Of a stretch of DNA of 64,000 bases, positions 61,767-64,000 are shown one piece after another. The translations under genes and the position numbers were made by a program. Location: NCBI RefSeq assembly GCF_900129155.1, contig NZ_FQVF01000007.1, positions 124,001 through 188,000 of the forward strand, read 5' to 3'. Under the pieces are notes generated by a model. That model saw only the letters and a program-made list of their open reading frames with translations. It was not told the DNA's origin and did no database searches. The first letter of the stretch is position 1. Each line of letters begins with the position of its first letter. This DNA is from Marinomonas polaris DSM 16579. Its GTDB lineage: Bacteria; Pseudomonadota; Gammaproteobacteria; Pseudomonadales; Marinomonadaceae.

Positions 61767-64000
61767 TTATATTTCCAATTCTGCTACATGGAGCTGTTGC
61801 GATTCTCTCTCTTGTTGCGCTTCTTTCTTGGTTAGATGTTCAATTGCTAGCGAATGATAATTGTCTCGTCTAGTAAGTTCGGCTAGCTGCGCTTCTCTCA
61901 TTTCTTGAGTCGGTTCAACGCTTATATCTTTTGTTCTACATCTCTCATTCATTTCAGCGCTGTTTATGTACAGATGTGACTCGTCTTTGTGTCTACTGAG
62001 CGCTACGTAAGTATTTGCTCTGTTCATACTGCCGTTGTAGAGTGTGAAAGTGTTGCCGTTTATTGTTGTGCCTTGAGAGCTAAAAATTGTGAGAGCGTAC
62101 GCATGACAAAGGTGAGCGCCTAGTTCATCACTGTATGACGATGCTAGAAACGAAATGGTTCTTTTGTCATCTACTTCTATAGTGAATTGAACATCATTTT
62201 CTAATTGTTGAATGCCTTTTATCGTGCCCAGAGTGCCGTTTGAAACCCTTAATGATCGATATTCATTTCTACAGAATTTGACTCTATCACCAACTGAATA
62301 TTTATATTCAAATGACTTTTCTGCAACGCTGCATTTTAGAGGAATATGCTCTGCTCCCACTCGGCCTTCTGCAATATGAATGTTTCTAATGGCTTCACTG
62401 AGTGCTTTCACATCTTTCCATTGCTGAGCAAGCACGAGAGATTTTTTATTAGGGTTCTCATATTGGTAGCGGTGCCAGTCTTGGATTAGCGCTTCTTTCG
62501 CCTTGTCGTTGCTCTCAGACCAGTGAAGACAATTATTTTCTTTTAACGAGTGTAAGGCTCTTGCTGAATGTCCATCTCGTAGATCTGTTACGACTTGCTT
62601 TGCCCAGTCTTGCCTTTGACGTCGAATGGTTTCAATACGCTGTGCGCCTAGGATTTCTGGGCGAGATAGATAGCGTAGAACTCCGCCCCTATTGATTGCA
62701 TCTAATTGTTTATCTTCACCCGTCAGTATGATTTTACAGTTTGATACTTTTGCTTCGAAAAGTAATATCTGCAAATCGGTACTAGGGAGTAATCCCGCCT
62801 CATCAACTACAAGGATATCTACGTTTTTTAAGGGATGTTTGTTGTCATTGATGGCATGAACTAGAGATGCAACCGTATGAGATTGAATTCCAGTTTCTTG
62901 CATTAAATTATCAGCGGCTTTTTTGGCAATACAAGCACCTTGTATTCTTCGTCCTTGCTGTTCACATGCAATCTTAGCAGCAAGCATGAGGGTCGTTTTA
63001 CCTGCGCCAGCGCTGCCTTGTGTAATAGATAGGTCGCCAGAGCATAATGTGTATTGAATTGCGGCTTTTTGTTCTTCATCGAAAGAGAAGTGAAGTTGCT
63101 TTTCAGCTAGTGAAATTGCTTCATTCACTTGTTGTTTGTTCATCGTTTTTGTGTGGCTTTGAGCCAGAAATTGCGCGTCTTGTACCATTAAACGCTCACT
63201 TGTAATAACGTCTTCAGTTGTAAATTGCTGCACAAAACCATTCTCAGAATTCAGAGAAATGACCTCTTCATTCTCTAGCGTCAGAAGCGCAAACTCTTCA
63301 GCTTGTATAGCGCTCATTCCGCAATGTGAAGCTCTAATTGCAGTCTCTTTGAATAAGTCTTGCTTAGTGAAAATAGCTTTTCTCTCTGTTAGTTCACTCA
63401 ATATTACAGATTGGTCTAGTTCTTGAGGTTGAGTGATTTTTTCAGATAAAGTTAGAGAGTCGATAAAGGATTCAGTTAAACCATACTTTTCTAATTCAAT
63501 TTTCCACTTTTGAAAAAGAGTGTCCTTATCTACTGTTTTTTTAGCCTTTCTAGTTATTGTTTTAATACGAGCTCCTTCCTTACTTGAGCTGCTTTTTATG
63601 CCCGCTTTTTTTAGTTCCTTATTAATTTCTTTTGCTCGGCTTGAATAAGCATCGCACGCCTTTTTTGATACTCCTTTAAGGTGAAAAGAATCACCATCGA
63701 GTTCAATTTCGAAGCCCAATTTTTGCATTTGAAATGCAAGTTCAGCGCGATAAATTGCCCCCGTAGCCATTTTCCAGCGGTAGATAGAGTTTGACTCTAC
63801 TGCGCCCCACGTTCCGTCTTCACGAAATAAACTGTTAATTATCAATAGGTGATCGTGAAGCTGGGGTTCGGGAAGGTTCTCATTTCTATTTGTGCAATGG
63901 GAGAAGGCTGCAATTACAAAACCAGATGCTTTCTCATGTTTTAAAGAGTTTTTGCCGCGTCGTGTTGTAGCAACTTGACGCTCCATGAATCTGATAGTTT
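61767..64000 (-). CDS. Conjugative relaxase-helicase (TrwC/TraI, MobF), 5' end outside window
   Basis: C-terminal 743 or so residues of a MobF relaxase-helicase. The frame stays open to the window edge (TIRFMERQVATTRRG), so the true start and the catalytic Tyr lie beyond 64000. The relaxase metal-binding part is present (PQLHDHLLIINSLF, matching the family HxH), followed by RecD-like helicase motifs: Walker A GSAGAGKTT, Walker B VVDEAGLLPS, and the C-terminal SSQGTTINGNTF and YVALSRHKD. It nicks at oriT and unwinds DNA in conjugation. It indicates that this end of the window is an integrated conjugative element or plasmid. Confidence 0.88.
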   Translation of the reverse strand, partial: TIRFMERQVATTRRGKNSLKHEKASGFVIAAFSHCTNRNENLPEPQLHDHLLIINSLFREDGTWGAVESNSIYRWKMATGAIYRAELAFQMQKLGFEIELDGDSFHLKGVSKKACDAYSSRAKEINKELKKAGIKSSSSKEGARIKTITRKAKKTVDKDTLFQKWKIELEKYGLTESFIDSLTLSEKITQPQELDQSVILSELTERKAIFTKQDLFKETAIRASHCGMSAIQAEEFALLTLENEEVISLNSENGFVQQFTTEDVITSERLMVQDAQFLAQSHTKTMNKQQVNEAISLAEKQLHFSFDEEQKAAIQYTLCSGDLSITQGSAGAGKTTLMLAAKIACEQQGRRIQGACIAKKAADNLMQETGIQSHTVASLVHAINDNKHPLKNVDILVVDEAGLLPSTDLQILLFEAKVSNCKIILTGEDKQLDAINRGGVLRYLSRPEILGAQRIETIRRQRQDWAKQVVTDLRDGHSARALHSLKENNCLHWSESNDKAKEALIQDWHRYQYENPNKKSLVLAQQWKDVKALSEAIRNIHIAEGRVGAEHIPLKCSVAEKSFEYKYSVGDRVKFCRNEYRSLRVSNGTLGTIKGIQQLENDVQFTIEVDDKRTISFLASSYSDELGAHLCHAYALTIFSSQGTTINGNTFTLYNGSMNRANTYVALSRHKDESHLYINSAEMNERCRTKDISVEPTQEMREAQLAELTRRDNYHSLAIEHLTKKEAQQERESQQLHVAELEI

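Noticed and set aside
1-64000. CRISPR array, tRNA, rRNA or intact insertion sequence
   Set aside because: None recognised while reading both strands; no regular spacer-repeat pattern, tRNA-like arms or transposase were found.

Overview
The window looks like one chromosomal stretch of a marine gammaproteobacterium, most likely an Oceanospirillales relative of Marinomonas. That placement is an inference from three things: a moderate-to-low GC content, Pseudomonas-like gene clusters (gmk-rpoZ-spoT-ridA, oxyR-recG, ubiC-ubiA-phoB-phoR, pstSCAB-phoU) and a bacterial voltage-gated sodium channel. No species can be named from sequence alone. I found no rRNA, tRNA, CRISPR array or intact insertion sequence.

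Regions: (1) 0-7 kb is the phosphate locus pstS-pstC-pstA-pstB-phoU. It has Pho boxes before pstS and pstC and unusually large extra domains in PstC and PstA. A free-methionine sulfoxide reductase gene follows. (2) 7.5-10.2 kb (-) is a three-gene signalling operon: a periplasmic molybdopterin-fold protein, a membrane histidine-kinase-like protein that has lost its phospho-His, and an intact Hpt protein. (3) 10.4-16 kb (-) is oppABCDF. (4) 16.3-18 kb is cysZ with an overlapping response regulator. (5) 18-22.9 kb (-) holds an HDOD protein, ubiC, ubiA, phoB and phoR; phoB has its own Pho box and -10. (6) 22.9-28.2 kb is the amino-acid transporter aapJQMP behind a near-consensus sigma-54 promoter with NtrC-like sites, divergent from lrp. 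(7) 28-36.6 kb is housekeeping: an HhH protein, recG, oxyR, a YeeZ-like protein, ridA, spoT, rpoZ, gmk. (8) 36.9-44.6 kb holds a receiver-EAL phosphodiesterase with its kinase, an AraC/GyrI regulator, a small membrane protein and a divergent nimT/nimR-like pair.

(9) 44.7-51.7 kb is an accessory, defence-island-like block: hipBA, a PLD-helicase-DUF3427 protein, rhuM carrying a perfect 37-bp palindrome inside its coding sequence, a Phd-like antitoxin beside a broken ParE/RelE-like toxin, and a tiny entericidin-like lipoprotein gene. (10) 51.9-54.6 kb carries a NavAb/NaChBac-type channel and a 7TMR-DISM diguanylate cyclase. (11) 54.9-64 kb looks like part of an integrative or conjugative element: two divergent unknown genes, a compact three-gene operon (PD-(D/E)XK nuclease-like, SAP-like, unknown), a Mu-type S24-like repressor, a PAP2 phosphatase and the C-terminal part of a TrwC/TraI relaxase-helicase running off the right edge. 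The three-gene operon is the best candidate here for an undescribed (possibly anti-phage or anti-plasmid) system; that role is inferred from context.

The phosphate part works as a unit. PhoR/PhoB would read PstSCAB/PhoU status and act on the Pho boxes at pstS, pstC and phoB. The aap operon would be driven by nitrogen limitation through sigma-54/NtrC and possibly modulated by the adjacent Lrp.
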